Below, in pieces: positions 19,827 to 33,181 of a DNA stretch of 64,000 nt (position 1 is the first letter of the stretch; every line of letters starts with the position of its first letter). The notes beneath the pieces were generated by a model. It saw nothing but the letters and a program-made list of their open reading frames with translations. It did no database searches and had not been told where the DNA came from. The translations under genes and the position numbers were made by a program. This stretch comes from Haemophilus parainfluenzae (GTDB lineage Bacteria > Pseudomonadota > Gammaproteobacteria > Enterobacterales > Pasteurellaceae). The stretch spans positions 124,001-188,000 of the forward strand of contig NZ_CP063110.1 in the NCBI RefSeq assembly GCF_014931275.1, in the 5' to 3' direction.

Positions 19827-19960
19827 ACCTTCTTCCGAACTCACTTTTTACGTTTTATTTTTATTGCAAAAAGTACTGCAAATTTTAACAAACTTAAAAA
19901 GCTAACTCAATGGATTGACGAAAAAAGGCTTTGATAACAAGGTGAAGCCAAATAAAAACA

Positions 19961-19999
19961 AAGTGCGATCAAAAATCTTCTTATTTTTGACCGCACTTC
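19961..19999 (-). terminator. Terminator made of one exact and one altered uptake signal
   Basis: AAGTGCGATCAAAAAT (19961-19976) pairs with ATTTTTGACCGCACTT (19983-19998) with one mismatch caused by the altered base in the left arm. It ends the PNPOx-like gene. Confidence 0.8.
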
Positions 20000-20013
20000 T
20001 CTCAGCAATAAAA

Positions 20014-20496
20014 TTAGTGCTCTTTACATGACCATTGAGTCACATTCATCTTAATAACCACGATTTTGTTTAGCTCATTCTCACTAAACTGCCAATCATT
20101 TTTCTGTGTATAGTGTTCCATTAAATATTGTAGAGCATCAATCTTCTCATCTTTATCTTCGATAATGAATAAATTCCCTTTTCCAATAATGCTCTGATAT
20201 AAAAAAGAATAATCACAGGCAATTTCTGCTTTTACAATTTCATGTTTACGGTCCATTTCAAAACCAGCTAATTTATTCTTTTTAATCAGTTCAATCTTTT
20301 TCCCTTTAACAAATCCATGGAAATAAAGAGTAAGTTCTTCATTATCTGCCTTAAAACCAAAATTTAATGGAACAATATAAACACTTTCATCATCTTGTAA
20401 TCCTAAACGGCAAATATCACACTGATTCATAATTTCTAACATACGATGATAATCAGTGATCGCCCTATCCTTACGTCTAATCTTAGAACATTCCAT
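20014..20496 (-). CDS. Pyridoxamine 5'-phosphate oxidase-like flavin-binding protein
   Basis: A 160-residue protein with the split-barrel PNPOx/NimA-like fold pattern: RRKDRAITDYHRMLEIMNQCDICRLGLQ, then SVYIVPLNFGFKA and LYFHGFVKGKKIELIKKN. Family members bind FMN or haem, and some reduce nitroimidazoles, but the role here is unknown. The ATG at 20496 has a strong AGGGGGAG ribosome site. It is a single-gene unit between tktA and the symporter leader. Confidence 0.78.
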   Translation of the reverse strand: MECSKIRRKDRAITDYHRMLEIMNQCDICRLGLQDDESVYIVPLNFGFKADNEELTLYFHGFVKGKKIELIKKNKLAGFEMDRKHEIVKAEIACDYSFLYQSIIGKGNLFIIEDKDEKIDALQYLMEHYTQKNDWQFSENELNKIVVIKMNVTQWSCKEH

Positions 20497-20521
20497 ATTA
20501 TACTCCCCCTTGCTTATTAAA

Positions 20522-20549
20522 TAAAAAAGGCAGATAAATATCTGCCTTC
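20522..20549 (-). terminator. Rho-independent terminator of tktA
   Basis: On the minus strand GGCAGAT-ATTT-ATCTGCC (20529-20546) is followed by TTTTTTATTT. Confidence 0.85.
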
Positions 20550-20560
20550 AATTTTAAGGA

Positions 20561-22558
20561 TTATAAAATCTCTTTTGCTTTTGCCACCACGTTATCCACG
20601 GTGAAACCAAAGAGTTTGAATAATTGATCCGCAGGTGCTGATTCACCGAAGCTATTCATACCTACTACGCGACCTTCAAAGCCAACGTATTTATACCAGA
20701 AGTCGGCAATGCCTGCTTCAATCGCAACACGTTTGGTTACTGCTGCTGGTAATACGCTTTCACGGTACGCTGCATCTTGTTTATCGAAACGATTAGTACT
20801 TGGCATAGAGACGACACGTACTTTTTTACCTTCAGCACTCAATATATCTGCTGCTTTCATCGCTAATTCCACTTCAGAACCTGTTGCAATGAAGATTAAC
20901 TCAGGTGTGCCATCACAGTCTTTTAACACATAAGCACCACGTTTAACAGCATCTAATTGTGCAGAAGTGCGGTCCATTTGTGCTAAGTTTTGACGAGTAA
21001 AGATCAATGCACTTGGACCATCTTGACGTTCAACCGCTTGTTGCCATGCGATAGCTGATTCCACTTGGTCACATGGACGCCATGTTTCAAGATTTGGAAT
21101 TAAGCGTAATGAGGTGGTTTGCTCAACTGGTTGGTGAGTTGGGCCATCTTCGCCTAAGCCGATCGAGTCATGAGTATAAACGAATAAAGTGCGTTGTTTC
21201 ATTAATGCCGCCATACGCACTGCATTGTGTGCATATTCGTAGAACATTAAGAAGGTTGCGCCGTAAGGAATGAACCCGCCGTGTAAAGCAATACCATTCA
21301 TAATCGCTGACATACCGAACTCCCGCACACCATAGTTAAGGTAGTTGCCACCTACGTTTTCGTGTGCACGAATTGGTTTAGAGCCGCTCCATAACGTTAA
21401 GTTAGAGCTTGCTAAGTCTGCAGATCCACCTAAAAATTCAGGTAACACATGTGCATAAGCTTCGATTGCATTTTGTGATGCTTTACGGCTTGCAATGCTC
21501 GCTGGGTTCGCTTGTAATTTTTCAATGAACGCTTTAGATTCTGTAGCCCAATTTGATGGTAATTCACCATTTACACGACGTGTAAATTCTGCAGCAAGTT
21601 CTGGATATGCTTTAGCATAAGCGGCAAATTTTTCTTCCCAAGATTTTTCTGCTGCAGCACCTTTTTCTTTTGCAGACCATTCAGCATAATACTCAGCCGG
21701 AATTTCAAATGGACCATATTCCCAGCCTAGCGCTTTACGGGTTAATGCGATTTCTTCATCGCCTAATGGTGCACCGTGGCAATCATGAGAACCTGATTTA
21801 TTTGGTGAACCAAAACCGATAATGGTTTTACAAATAATCAACGTTGGTTTTTCTTTTTCTGCTTGAGCAAGAATAGTCGCTGCACGAATTTGTTCTGCAT
21901 CGTGACCATCCACATTGCGAATCACTTGCCAGCCATAAGCTTCAAAACGAGCTGCGGTATCATCGCTGAACCAACCATCTACATGACCATCAATCGAAAT
22001 GTTATTGTCATCGTAGAATGCGATTAATTTACCAAGGCCTAATGTGCCTGCTAAAGAGCAAGCTTCATGAGAAATCCCTTCCATTAAACAGCCATCGCCT
22101 AAGAACACATAAGTGTGGTGGTCTACGATTTCATGGCCTTCACGGTTAAATTGACCCGCTAAGGTTTTCTCAGCAATCGCCATCCCTACAGCATTAGTGA
22201 TGCCTTGACCTAACGGACCAGTTGTGGTTTCAACACCTGGTGCATAACCATATTCTGGGTGGCCTGGCGTTTTAGAATGTAATTGACGGAATTGTTTTAA
22301 ATCTTCGATAGAAAGATCATAGCCTGTTAAATGTAATAAGCTATAAATCAACATTGAACCGTGGCCGTTAGAAAGCACAAAACGGTCGCGATCAGCCCAT
22401 TTAGGGTTGTTTGGATTGTGTTTTAAGAAATCGCGCCATAATACCTCAGCGATATCCGCCATTCCCATTGGTGCGCCAGGGTGGCCTGATTTTGCTTTTT
22501 GTACTGCATCCATTGATAGCGCACGAATTGCGTTGGCTAGTTGTCTACGAGTTGCCAT
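20561..22558 (-). CDS. tktA: Transketolase
   Basis: A 665-residue transketolase that moves two-carbon units between sugar phosphates in the pentose phosphate pathway using thiamine diphosphate. The N-terminal ThDP-binding domain has [18 protein letters not shown] and [20 protein letters not shown]. The middle Pyr domain has [16 protein letters not shown] and [19 protein letters not shown], and a C-terminal transketolase domain follows. Length matches E. coli TktA. The ribosome site AGGAGA precedes ATG 22558. Single-gene transcript with its own terminator. Confidence 0.96.
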   Translation of the reverse strand: MATRRQLANAIRALSMDAVQKAKSGHPGAPMGMADIAEVLWRDFLKHNPNNPKWADRDRFVLSNGHGSMLIYSLLHLTGYDLSIEDLKQFRQLHSKTPGHPEYGYAPGVETTTGPLGQGITNAVGMAIAEKTLAGQFNREGHEIVDHHTYVFLGDGCLMEGISHEACSLAGTLGLGKLIAFYDDNNISIDGHVDGWFSDDTAARFEAYGWQVIRNVDGHDAEQIRAATILAQAEKEKPTLIICKTIIGFGSPNKSGSHDCHGAPLGDEEIALTRKALGWEYGPFEIPAEYYAEWSAKEKGAAAEKSWEEKFAAYAKAYPELAAEFTRRVNGELPSNWATESKAFIEKLQANPASIASRKASQNAIEAYAHVLPEFLGGSADLASSNLTLWSGSKPIRAHENVGGNYLNYGVREFGMSAIMNGIALHGGFIPYGATFLMFYEYAHNAVRMAALMKQRTLFVYTHDSIGLGEDGPTHQPVEQTTSLRLIPNLETWRPCDQVESAIAWQQAVERQDGPSALIFTRQNLAQMDRTSAQLDAVKRGAYVLKDCDGTPELIFIATGSEVELAMKAADILSAEGKKVRVVSMPSTNRFDKQDAAYRESVLPAAVTKRVAIEAGIADFWYKYVGFEGRVVGMNSFGESAPADQLFKLFGFTVDNVVAKAKEIL

Positions 22559-22643
22559 GTTTTTCTCCTATCTAAATAATTCTGAGTATTCTACCTTATT
22601 TACTGATTGACTTGAGCAATATCTGCAATTTTATTTACCTTGA

Positions 22644-23345
22644 TCAAATTCTTCGACGACGTTGATGGAAACGTTGGCTACTCGATTTACCTTGTAAATT
22701 TACCACCGTTTTAGTTTCTACTGGTTTTCGATATGTTCGACGATAATGACTTAAAAAATAATGAATGGAACTGGCGAATAAAGCACCTAATAAAAAGACC
22801 ACCACAATTTCACCATATAAGCGGTGGAAGACTTGATTAATTTTGCTCTGCGTTGTTTGAGCATATTGGGCGTCAAACGTCACTCGCAAGAAGCCACGAA
22901 CAGCGTTATTAGAAGCAGAATAAATGGGCTCAACAATTTGCTGTGTTGAAAACTCACCTTCATTTTTATGTTCTAGACCAAGTTGCTCACGAAGATTACC
23001 GGTATTGGTACTTTGTGCTAATTCCTTGCCGTTATAATCATAAATGGTTGCATCGAGCACAAAGTTTTCTTTAACTAAATTATCCAAATTTTCGACGAGC
23101 TGATCGGATTTCGCATTATTAGTTAATAAAACCGAAAATAAATTTGCCTGCTGACGAACCAAAGTATGCGATAAATTTGCGACTTGATTCACACTTGAAA
23201 GCTGTGAACCAATCTTAAATTGTTTCACACCAAACAAAATCACGGCCATGGCACCGATACAAAGCAGCACGATGAGCCCAAACATCAATGATTTTTGAAG
23301 TTTTTCTTTAATTAATTGCACGTTGTTTTTCCATTTTTTCGCCAA
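22644..23345 (-). CDS. ytjB: Membrane protein YtjB/Smp (AhpA family)
   Basis: A 233-residue inner-membrane protein with one N-terminal membrane segment (about 20-43), a periplasmic domain containing NFVLDATIYDYNGKELAQS and FSTQQIVEPIYSA, a second membrane segment (about 177-200) and a basic C-terminal tail RFHQRRRRI. This is the layout of E. coli Smp/YtjB, which is also divergent from serB. Its function is poorly known. The start appears to be TTG 23345 without a clear ribosome site, so the start is the weak point. Confidence 0.8.
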   Translation of the reverse strand: MAKKWKNNVQLIKEKLQKSLMFGLIVLLCIGAMAVILFGVKQFKIGSQLSSVNQVANLSHTLVRQQANLFSVLLTNNAKSDQLVENLDNLVKENFVLDATIYDYNGKELAQSTNTGNLREQLGLEHKNEGEFSTQQIVEPIYSASNNAVRGFLRVTFDAQYAQTTQSKINQVFHRLYGEIVVVFLLGALFASSIHYFLSHYRRTYRKPVETKTVVNLQGKSSSQRFHQRRRRI

Positions 23346-23389
23346 GATCGGCTAGAATAGATGAGTATTCACAATTTACAGGATTTTCT

Positions 23390-24846
<1,457 letters not shown>

Positions 24847-24850
24847 TTTA

Positions 24851-25327
24851 ATGAAAAAATATTTATGGGTATTTTTGGCTGCAGTTCCAGCATGTTCGCT
24901 CGCAAATGAGAATGCTATGAATCTCGGTGAGAGCGTCATTGATGTTGTAAAATGTGAAACCACCAAAGGTGAAAAGATTTGGGTCGCGCTAAATAATCTT
25001 AAAACATTCACTTACATGAAAAACGATGTGAATGTGGCTGATCAAACGATAGATAATGCTTACTTACAAGCTTATGCCACAGAAGCGACTCTTTTTCTTC
25101 CACCAACAGAAAATAATCAGTTGTGGACGATAATAAAAGAAAGAGCAGTAGATAAGACGAGCATCAGTCAAGTTACTATCGATTTGCGTAATAAGAAAGG
25201 TAAGCTAATTTCTCATGCTGCTTGCAAACGAAATGATGAGACTTTTTCATTATTAATGGGATCGAGTTTCGATATAAAAGAGCCTACCGATAAAATCCTT
25301 GAATTAATGGATCCACCTACGCCATAA
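24851..25327 (+). CDS. Secreted protein of unknown function
   Basis: This 158-residue protein has a clear Sec signal peptide (MKKYLWVFLAAVPACSLANE, cleavage after SLA). The mature part has two cysteines (KCETTKG and AACKRND), probably disulfide-bonded, and ends PTDKILELMDPPTP. I do not recognise a family. It starts 4 bp after yajQ and is likely translated from the same message, then a terminator follows. A periplasmic location is the only inference I would make. Confidence 0.75.
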   Translation: MKKYLWVFLAAVPACSLANENAMNLGESVIDVVKCETTKGEKIWVALNNLKTFTYMKNDVNVADQTIDNAYLQAYATEATLFLPPTENNQLWTIIKERAVDKTSISQVTIDLRNKKGKLISHAACKRNDETFSLLMGSSFDIKEPTDKILELMDPPTP

Positions 25328-25332
25328 AAACG

Positions 25333-25378
25333 AAAGAGCGGTCAAAAAACACAATATTTTTTAACCGCTCTTTTATTT
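25333..25378. terminator. Terminator built from inverted AAGAGCGGT (near-uptake-signal) arms
   Basis: AAAGAGCGGT (25333-25342) pairs with ACCGCTCTTT (25364-25373), and A and T runs extend it. Both arms carry the same one-base variant of the uptake signal. It is shared by the secreted-protein gene and convergent argH. Confidence 0.85.
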
Positions 25379-25385
25379 ACGCTAA

Positions 25386-26759
25386 TTAAGCCAATCTCGC
25401 TTTTGCTTCTGCAATCGCCTCTGCTACTCGAAGTGGTGAAACCCCACCTTTCGCACAACGTTTATCTAAACAAGATTGTAGTGAAAGAATGTCATAGACA
25501 TCATCTCCCACCACATCACTGAATTGACGGAACTCAGGAATGGTTAAGTCTTCCAACGCTTTTCCTTTTTCAATGGCATAAACCACGGTTTCACCGACAA
25601 TATGGTGAGAATCACGGAATGGTACACCTTTTGCCACAAGGTAATCCGCTAGCTCTGTTGCATTTGAATAACCTTTTAAGGCAGCTTCGCGTGTACGGTC
25701 GGTATTCACTTTTAATTCATCTAGTACAAAAGTCGCCATATCTACGCAATCTTGCCAGGTATCTAACGCATCAAAGATCCCTTCTTTGTCTTCTTGCATA
25801 TCTTTGTTATACGCTAACGGCAAACCTTTTAAAGTCATCAACATACCGGTTAATGCCCCCATGACACGGCCCGCTTTACCACGAATCAATTCACAAGCGT
25901 CTGGATTTTTCTTTTGCGGCATTAAAGACGAGCCTGAAGTCACACGATCTGACAATTCCACAAAATTCGCTTCACCACTGTTGAAAATAATCATATCTTC
26001 TGCGAAACGAGAAAGGTGCGCCATACTTAAAGACGCCGTTGAAAGTAATTCCACAATATGATCACGATCAGAGACGCTATCCAAACTATTACGCGTCGCA
26101 AAAGCAAAATCAAGATCGATGGCTAATTGTTCACGATCGACTGCATAGGCTGTTCCTGCAAGTGCGCCACTGCCTAATGGGCAGCTATTCATTCGTTTAT
26201 AAGCATCTGTAAGACGTGAATAATCACGCTCAAACATTTCCACATAGGCCATACACCAATGAGCAAAAGTGATTGGTTGTGCACGTTGTAAATGGGTATA
26301 ACCCGGCATCACCGCATCTTGCGTATTTTCAGCAGTTTGTACTAAGTGACGTTGAAGATTACGAACTGACTCTTGCAACTCGACTACACGTTGTTTACAC
26401 CACATTTTGATATCAAGTGCAACTTGGTCATTACGGCTACGACCCGTGTGTAATTTTTTACCTAAATTACCCACTTTATCAATAAGTTTACTTTCCACCC
26501 AGCTATGAATATCTTCTGCATCATCCTGCAAAATCGCTTGTGGATTTGACCGCACTTCGATTAATAATTCATTTAAGGCAACCCCTAGCTGTTGTTGCTC
26601 TTCAGCACTTAATACACCAACATTCACTAAAGCTTTAGACCAACCAATTGAGCCTTCAATATCTTGCTCTGCCAAGCGATAATCAAAACGCAGGCTATCA
26701 TTAAAATCTTTAAAACGTTTGTCTGCCGCTTGTGTAAAACGACCACCCCAGAGAGCCAT
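25386..26759 (-). CDS. argH: Argininosuccinate lyase
   Basis: A 457-residue fumarase/aspartase-superfamily enzyme that splits argininosuccinate to arginine and fumarate. Signature [24 protein letters not shown] contains the catalytic Ser loop. The N-terminus [23 protein letters not shown] is given here by key residues LWGGRF, a family hallmark. [12 protein letters not shown] and [11 protein letters not shown] are also present. No other arg genes adjoin it. It is divergent from rho with about 230 bp between the starts. Confidence 0.96.
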   Translation of the reverse strand: MALWGGRFTQAADKRFKDFNDSLRFDYRLAEQDIEGSIGWSKALVNVGVLSAEEQQQLGVALNELLIEVRSNPQAILQDDAEDIHSWVESKLIDKVGNLGKKLHTGRSRNDQVALDIKMWCKQRVVELQESVRNLQRHLVQTAENTQDAVMPGYTHLQRAQPITFAHWCMAYVEMFERDYSRLTDAYKRMNSCPLGSGALAGTAYAVDREQLAIDLDFAFATRNSLDSVSDRDHIVELLSTASLSMAHLSRFAEDMIIFNSGEANFVELSDRVTSGSSLMPQKKNPDACELIRGKAGRVMGALTGMLMTLKGLPLAYNKDMQEDKEGIFDALDTWQDCVDMATFVLDELKVNTDRTREAALKGYSNATELADYLVAKGVPFRDSHHIVGETVVYAIEKGKALEDLTIPEFRQFSDVVGDDVYDILSLQSCLDKRCAKGGVSPLRVAEAIAEAKARLA

Positions 26760-26989
26760 AAGTTATCCTTATCTCGATTATAAAAATGATTAATTATTCA
26801 ATTATTACGCATAATTAATCAATATGCAATAATAATCTCTATATCGTCCGCTATTTTACCCTGTTTTTTCTAACAAAAACTAGACAGTACTGCATTTTAG
26901 TGGTAATTTACGCAGCATTCTTAAGGGCATTGCCCACCATTCAAACAATTCAGTATTATCAACTCTTATTAGTTCCAACATTATTAATT

Positions 26990-28252
26990 ATGCATCTTAC
27001 AGAACTTAAAAACACGCCTGTTTCTGATCTTGTGAAACTTGGCGAAGAACAAATGGGTTTGGAAAATCTTGCCCGTTTACGTAAACAAGATATTGTTTTT
27101 GCTATTTTGAAACAGCACGCCAAGAGCGGTGAAGACATTTTTGGCGGCGGCGTATTGGAGATTTTACCCGATGGTTTCGGTTTCTTACGCTCCGCAGACA
27201 GTTCCTACCTTGCTGGTCCTGATGACATCTACGTTTCCCCAAGTCAAATTCGTCGTTTCAATCTTCAAACTGGTGATAAAATCGAAGGCAAAATCCGTCC
27301 ACCAAAAGAAGGTGAACGCTATTTTGCACTTTTAAAAGTCGACCAAGTCAACGATGACAAACCTGAAGTCTCTCGTAGCAAAATCCTTTTCGAAAACTTA
27401 ACCCCATTACACGCGAATTCTCGCTTAAGAATGGAACGTGGTAATGGCTCAACCGAAGATTTAACCGCGCGTATTTTGGATTTAGCGTCTCCGATTGGTA
27501 AAGGTCAACGTGGTCTTATCGTGGCTCCACCAAAAGCCGGTAAAACCATGTTGTTACAAAACATTGCACAAAGCATCACGCACAATTATCCAGAATGTGA
27601 GCTAATCGTGCTTTTAATTGATGAACGTCCAGAAGAAGTAACGGAAATGCAACGTTCGGTAAAAGGTGAAGTGATTGCCTCTACCTTTGATGAACCAGCA
27701 ACCCGTCACGTTCAAGTAGCAGAAATGGTTATTGAGAAAGCAAAACGTTCTGTTGAGCACAAAAAAGATGTGGTGATTTTACTCGACTCTATTACTCGTT
27801 TAGCACGTGCTTACAATACCGTGACACCAGCATCCGGTAAAATTCTTTCTGGTGGTGTGGATGCAAATGCTTTACATCGTCCAAAACGTTTCTTTGGTGC
27901 GGCGCGTAACGTGGAAGAAGGTGGTAGTTTAACCATTATTGCGACTGCACTTGTGGATACCGGTTCAAAAATGGATGAGGTTATCTTTGAAGAATTTAAA
28001 GGTACCGGTAATATGGAATTACATCTTTCTCGCAAAATTGCAGAAAAACGTGTGTTCCCAGCGATCGACTTCAACCGTTCTGGTACGCGTAAAGAAGATT
28101 TACTTACCACACCAGATGAATTACAAAAAATGTGGATTCTACGCAAAATCCTTAACCCAATGGGTGAAGTGGAAGCGATGGAATTCCTCATCGACAAACT
28201 TATGGTGGCAAAAACCAACGATGAGTTTTTTGAAATTATGAAGCGGTCTTAA
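26990..28252 (+). CDS. rho: Transcription termination factor Rho
   Basis: A 420-residue Rho, the normal length when started at ATG 26990 ([20 protein letters not shown]). The N-terminal RNA-binding cold-shock-like domain includes [22 protein letters not shown]. The ATPase domain has Walker [12 protein letters not shown], Walker [18 protein letters not shown] and the Q/R-loop region [16 protein letters not shown]. It is the hexameric helicase that ends transcription of untranslated RNA. An in-frame extension back to 26900 has no support. The 5' region might contain autoregulatory rut sites, which I cannot judge. Confidence 0.97.
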   Translation: MHLTELKNTPVSDLVKLGEEQMGLENLARLRKQDIVFAILKQHAKSGEDIFGGGVLEILPDGFGFLRSADSSYLAGPDDIYVSPSQIRRFNLQTGDKIEGKIRPPKEGERYFALLKVDQVNDDKPEVSRSKILFENLTPLHANSRLRMERGNGSTEDLTARILDLASPIGKGQRGLIVAPPKAGKTMLLQNIAQSITHNYPECELIVLLIDERPEEVTEMQRSVKGEVIASTFDEPATRHVQVAEMVIEKAKRSVEHKKDVVILLDSITRLARAYNTVTPASGKILSGGVDANALHRPKRFFGAARNVEEGGSLTIIATALVDTGSKMDEVIFEEFKGTGNMELHLSRKIAEKRVFPAIDFNRSGTRKEDLLTTPDELQKMWILRKILNPMGEVEAMEFLIDKLMVAKTNDEFFEIMKRS

Positions 28253-28272
28253 TTCTGACCGCACTTAAAAAC

Positions 28273-28302
28273 AAAAAAGGCTTGGAAAACCAAGCCTTTT
28301 TT
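28273..28302. terminator. Bidirectional terminator shared by rho and rplS copy 1
   Basis: AAAAAAGGCTTGG (28273-28285), loop AAAA, CCAAGCCTTTTTT (28290-28302). It lies at the border of the duplication. Confidence 0.92.
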
Positions 28303-28312
28303 ATTTTGCGAA

Positions 28313-28699
<387 letters not shown>

Positions 28700-29440
28700 C
28701 TAACTGTTATGCTCGGCTTGCGCCTCTTTTAACAGTTTACGTTGTTCGTCAGTCAGAGCTAGGCCTTCTAAGAGCTCAGGGCGTCGGAGCCACGTTCTTT
28801 GTAGCGATTGTTTTAATCGCCATTTCCGAATTTCTTCGTGATGTCCCGACATCAGCACAGGTGGTACAGTTAATCCTTCTAACACTTCCGGTCTGGTGTA
28901 ATGCGGGCAATCTAATAAACCGTCTGCAAAAGAATCTTCTTCTGCGGAGGCTTGTTTGCCTAATACACCGGGAATAAAACGCGCAACAGCATCAATTAAT
29001 GTCATTGCCGGCAATTCCCCACCAGTCAGAACGTAATCGCCAATTGACCATTCTTCATCAATTTCAGTTTGAATCAATCGCTCATCAATACCTTCGTAAC
29101 GTCCACATACCAAAATCAATTTCTGATTTTGAGCAAGCTCGGTTACGCCGCCTTGATCGAGTTTACGTCCTTGTGGCGAAAGGTAAATCACCTTTGCGCC
29201 TTCTCCTGCCGCTGCTTTCGCAGCATGAATCGCATCCCGTAAAGGTTGCACCATCATCAGCATTCCCGGACCACCACCATAAGGACGATCATCCACGGTT
29301 TTATGCTTGTCGAATGTAAAATCTCTTGGATTCCAACATTCTACTTGCAGAAGATTATGTTTTACGGCTCTACCTGTAACCCCAAATTCCGTAATCGCTT
29401 TAAACATTTCGGGGAATAATGAAATCACCCCTATCCACAT
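28700..29440 (-). CDS. trmD: tRNA (guanine37-N1)-methyltransferase (copy 1)
   Basis: A 246-residue SPOUT methyltransferase that makes m1G37 in tRNA and prevents frameshifting; essential in most bacteria. The trefoil-knot SAM site shows [24 protein letters not shown] and [15 protein letters not shown]. The C-terminal helical domain is complete. It differs from copy 2 at residues 70 (Ala/Val), 194 (Pro/Ser) and 244 (His/Tyr), none in the knot motifs. Both copies therefore look functional. Confidence 0.97.
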   Translation of the reverse strand: MWIGVISLFPEMFKAITEFGVTGRAVKHNLLQVECWNPRDFTFDKHKTVDDRPYGGGPGMLMMVQPLRDAIHAAKAAAGEGAKVIYLSPQGRKLDQGGVTELAQNQKLILVCGRYEGIDERLIQTEIDEEWSIGDYVLTGGELPAMTLIDAVARFIPGVLGKQASAEEDSFADGLLDCPHYTRPEVLEGLTVPPVLMSGHHEEIRKWRLKQSLQRTWLRRPELLEGLALTDEQRKLLKEAQAEHNS

Positions 29441-29477
29441 AAAAAGCCTACTACATTACGTTTGTGCATACTTGAGA

Positions 29478-30005
29478 TTAGAAACCAGCGTCCCAATCCA
29501 CTTCAATTGTTTTCGTGGTGAGATCGACTCTTTTAACTACTTGTTCATACAAGAACGGAATTAACCGCTCTTGTTTTCCAAAAGCATCTTTAGTATTGGC
29601 TTTCACCACTAACACATCATTAGAACCAGTTTCCATCATCTCTGTTACCGTTCCCATTGTATAACCTTCTAAGTTGACGACTGAACAACCGATTAAATCG
29701 TGCCAGTAATAATCGCCTTCTTCCAGTTCTGGGAATACAGATAAATCCACACCAATTTCAACATTTGCTAAAATTTGTGCAGCTTCACGATCATCAACGC
29801 CTTTTAATTTGACGATGATTTCGTGATTATGATGACGCCAGTTTTCTAATTCAGTTGGCTGCCATTCACCTTTGATTTTTAAAAACCAAGGTTGATAATC
29901 AAAAATGCTTTCAGCTTGTTCTGTTGATGAATAAATACGTAACCACCCACGAATACCGTAGGTTGAGCCTAATTTGCCCACAACTTCAATACGTTGTTGT
30001 TCCAT
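29478..30005 (-). CDS. rimM: Ribosome maturation factor RimM (copy 1)
   Basis: A 175-residue RimM that helps assemble the 30S head and binds uS19. It has an N-terminal RimM domain ([20 protein letters not shown]) and a C-terminal PRC-barrel ([15 protein letters not shown] ... [15 protein letters not shown]). Start ATG 30005: copy 1 has one extra A before this ATG compared with copy 2, so the in-frame GTG upstream in this copy is not conserved and should not be used. It differs from copy 2 at residues 51, 81 and 134 only. Confidence 0.95.
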   Translation of the reverse strand: MEQQRIEVVGKLGSTYGIRGWLRIYSSTEQAESIFDYQPWFLKIKGEWQPTELENWRHHNHEIIVKLKGVDDREAAQILANVEIGVDLSVFPELEEGDYYWHDLIGCSVVNLEGYTMGTVTEMMETGSNDVLVVKANTKDAFGKQERLIPFLYEQVVKRVDLTTKTIEVDWDAGF

Positions 30006-30049
30006 ATTTTTCACCTATCTTAGTTTAAGAACTAAATCAAAAAGCGAGA

Positions 30050-30295
30050 TTATGCTTTTTGAGCTTCTTTTACCAAAGTCGCAACACGGTCTGAAAGTGA
30101 AGCACCTTGAGCAACCCAGTGGTTTACACGCTCAAGATCAACACGAAGACGCTCTGCGTTACCTTGTGCGATTGGGTTGAAGAAACCTACACGCTCAATG
30201 AAACGACCGTCACGTGGTGAACGACTATCAGTTACTACGATTTGATAAAATGGGCGTTTTTTAGCTCCGCCACGAGATAAACGAATGGTTACCAT
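30050..30295 (-). CDS. rpsP: Ribosomal protein bS16 (copy 1)
   Basis: An 81-residue S16, a small-subunit assembly protein, with the typical N-terminus [20 protein letters not shown]. First gene of the operon; ribosome site GAGGAAGG. It differs from copy 2 at residue 22 (Thr here, Ala there) and 36 (Val here, Ile there). The upstream 130 bases, including an AT-rich promoter region, are duplicated too, so both operons should be transcribed. Confidence 0.96.
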   Translation of the reverse strand: MVTIRLSRGGAKKRPFYQIVVTDSRSPRDGRFIERVGFFNPIAQGNAERLRVDLERVNHWVAQGASLSDRVATLVKEAQKA

Positions 30296-30465
30296 AACCT
30301 TCCTCTAAATGTTTAATTACTAAAAGAATATTCTCAAACTCGAAAGTGATTTAAGAATATAGCTTACTTTTTTCTCTGTATATATAGACAAAAAGCCTGA
30401 AGATTTTACACTTTTTGAGCAAAAAAGCAAGCCACAAGCCCATTTCAACTTGAGAAATTCACTAT

Positions 30466-30506
30466 AAAAAATGACCGCACTTCATCACAAAGTGCGGTCA
30501 TTTTTT
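30466..30506 (-). terminator. Terminator of gdhA made of inverted uptake signals
   Basis: AAAAAATGACCGCACTT (30466-30482) pairs with AAGTGCGGTCATTTTTT (30490-30506). A 29-base core including the loop is repeated exactly at 49762-49790. Confidence 0.9.
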
Positions 30507-30521
30507 CATTCATTTATTGGC

Positions 30522-31871
30522 TTAATAAACCCCTTGCGCCAACATTGCATCAGCCACTTTCACAAAGCCTGCAACATTTGCCCCGACAACATAGTTAATG
30601 TTTGCTTGACCTGCGACTGTGCCATATTTTTTACAGTTTGCATGAATATCTAACATGATACGATGAAGCTGTTTATCCACTTCTTCAGCCGACCAATACA
30701 AACGTTGTGAGCTTTGTGCCATTTCTAAACCTGACGTTGCTACACCACCGGCATTTGCTGCTTTGCCAGGCCCAAATAACACGCCAGCCTCTAAGAATGC
30801 CTCTGTAGCTTCGATAGTGGTTGGCATGTTTGCACCTTCAGCAACTAATTTCACGCCATTTGCAATTAAGGCTTTAGCGTCTGAAATCTCTAATTCGTTT
30901 TGGGTTGCACAAGGAAGAGCGATATCAGCTTTCACTTCCCAAGGGCGTTTACCCGCAACATATTGCAAACCAAACTGTTCCGCAAATTCTTTTACGCGAC
31001 CACGTTTTACGTTTTTGAGTTCTAATAACGCGGCTAATTTTTCACGATCAAAACCTTCTGGCAAATATACATAACCCGCCGAGTCAGAACAGGTTACCAC
31101 TTTCGCACCGAGCTCCATCGCTTTTTCAATGGCATATTGAGCCACGTTACCCGAGCCAGAAACTAAAACGGTTTTACCTTGGAAGCAATCCCCTTTTTCA
31201 GCGAGCATTGCTTGTGCGAAATACACCAAACCATAACCCGTCGCTTCAGGACGAATTAAACTCCCACCGAATGAAAGACCACGCCCCGTAAACACACAAG
31301 CAGCTTGGTTTGATAATTTTTTCATATAGCCTGCAAGATAGCCGACCTCTCGACCACCTACACCGATATCGCCTGCCGGCACATCGGTATCCGGACCGAC
31401 ATGACGATAAAGCTCAGCCATTAACGCTTGGCAAAAACGCATGACTTCTGCATCTGATTTTCCTTTAGGATCAAAATCTGAACCGCCTTTCGCACCGCCC
31501 ATTGGCAATGTGGTTAAGGCATTTTTAAAGATCTGTTCAAAGCCTAAGAATTTTAAAATCGATAAGTTAACAGATGGATGGAAACGCATTCCGCCTTTGT
31601 ATGGACCAATTGCGCTGTTGAATTGTATGCGAAAAGCTCGGTTTACTTGAACTTGACCTTTATCATCAGTCCACGCCACACGGAACTGAAATGCACGCTC
31701 AGGTTCAACTAAACGCTCTAATAAAGCTTCTGAACGGTATTTAGGATTTGCTTCCAAGAAAGGCCAGATTGAAGTGAATACTTCACGAACGGCTTGTAAA
31801 AATTCAGGTTGGTGGCCGTCACGTTGAGCCACTTTTTCAAGAAATTCGTCTAAGGATGCTACTGCTGACAT
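30522..31871 (-). CDS. gdhA: NADP-type glutamate dehydrogenase
   Basis: A 449-residue hexameric glutamate dehydrogenase making glutamate from 2-oxoglutarate and ammonia. The catalytic region shows KGGMRFHP, LPMGGAKGGSDFDPKGKSD with the active-site Lys, and PAGDIGVGGREVGYLAGYMKK in which the key Asp-Ile-Gly lies. The Rossmann motif SGSGNVAQYAIEKAMELG follows. Length and motifs match the E. coli GdhA class (NADPH). Single gene with its own terminator, inside the segment bounded by the two rps operon copies. Confidence 0.95.
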   Translation of the reverse strand: MSAVASLDEFLEKVAQRDGHQPEFLQAVREVFTSIWPFLEANPKYRSEALLERLVEPERAFQFRVAWTDDKGQVQVNRAFRIQFNSAIGPYKGGMRFHPSVNLSILKFLGFEQIFKNALTTLPMGGAKGGSDFDPKGKSDAEVMRFCQALMAELYRHVGPDTDVPAGDIGVGGREVGYLAGYMKKLSNQAACVFTGRGLSFGGSLIRPEATGYGLVYFAQAMLAEKGDCFQGKTVLVSGSGNVAQYAIEKAMELGAKVVTCSDSAGYVYLPEGFDREKLAALLELKNVKRGRVKEFAEQFGLQYVAGKRPWEVKADIALPCATQNELEISDAKALIANGVKLVAEGANMPTTIEATEAFLEAGVLFGPGKAANAGGVATSGLEMAQSSQRLYWSAEEVDKQLHRIMLDIHANCKKYGTVAGQANINYVVGANVAGFVKVADAMLAQGVY

Positions 31872-32005
31872 AGGATTTTCCTTCTAGTAGTGAGTGAGTA
31901 TGATGTGTGTAAAATTATTTTATTTCACCGTCTTCTTGCGGTGTGCCTTCAATATAGCAATAGAAAAATCAATTCAGCAATAGTTTTTTTATAGAAAAAA
32001 AGAAG

Positions 32006-32047
32006 AAAAAAAAAAAACGAGAAAACATTTAATATTTTCCCGTTTCT
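32006..32047 (-). terminator. Terminator of hemB
   Basis: On the minus strand AACGGGAAAA pairs with TTTTCTCGTT (one G-U), followed by a 12-base T run (the A12 at 32006-32017). Confidence 0.8.
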
Positions 32048-32102
32048 ATTAGATAAGATCTAAAAATCAGTATCTAAGCTAACACTTCAACTTAAAAAGT
32101 CC

Positions 32103-33167
<1,065 letters not shown>

Positions 33168-33181
33168 CTACGCCCATTTTC

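Noticed and set aside
26900..26989. N-terminal extension of Rho
   Set aside because: Rho begins at the HLTELKN segment in relatives; the extension has a non-ATG start and no ribosome site.
29967..30014. GTG start giving RimM three extra residues in copy 1
   Set aside because: Copy 2 has one A fewer there, which breaks that frame, so ATG 30005 is the shared start.
32006..32017. A12 tract as a phase-variable repeat
   Set aside because: It lies outside coding sequence and is better explained as the T run of the hemB terminator.
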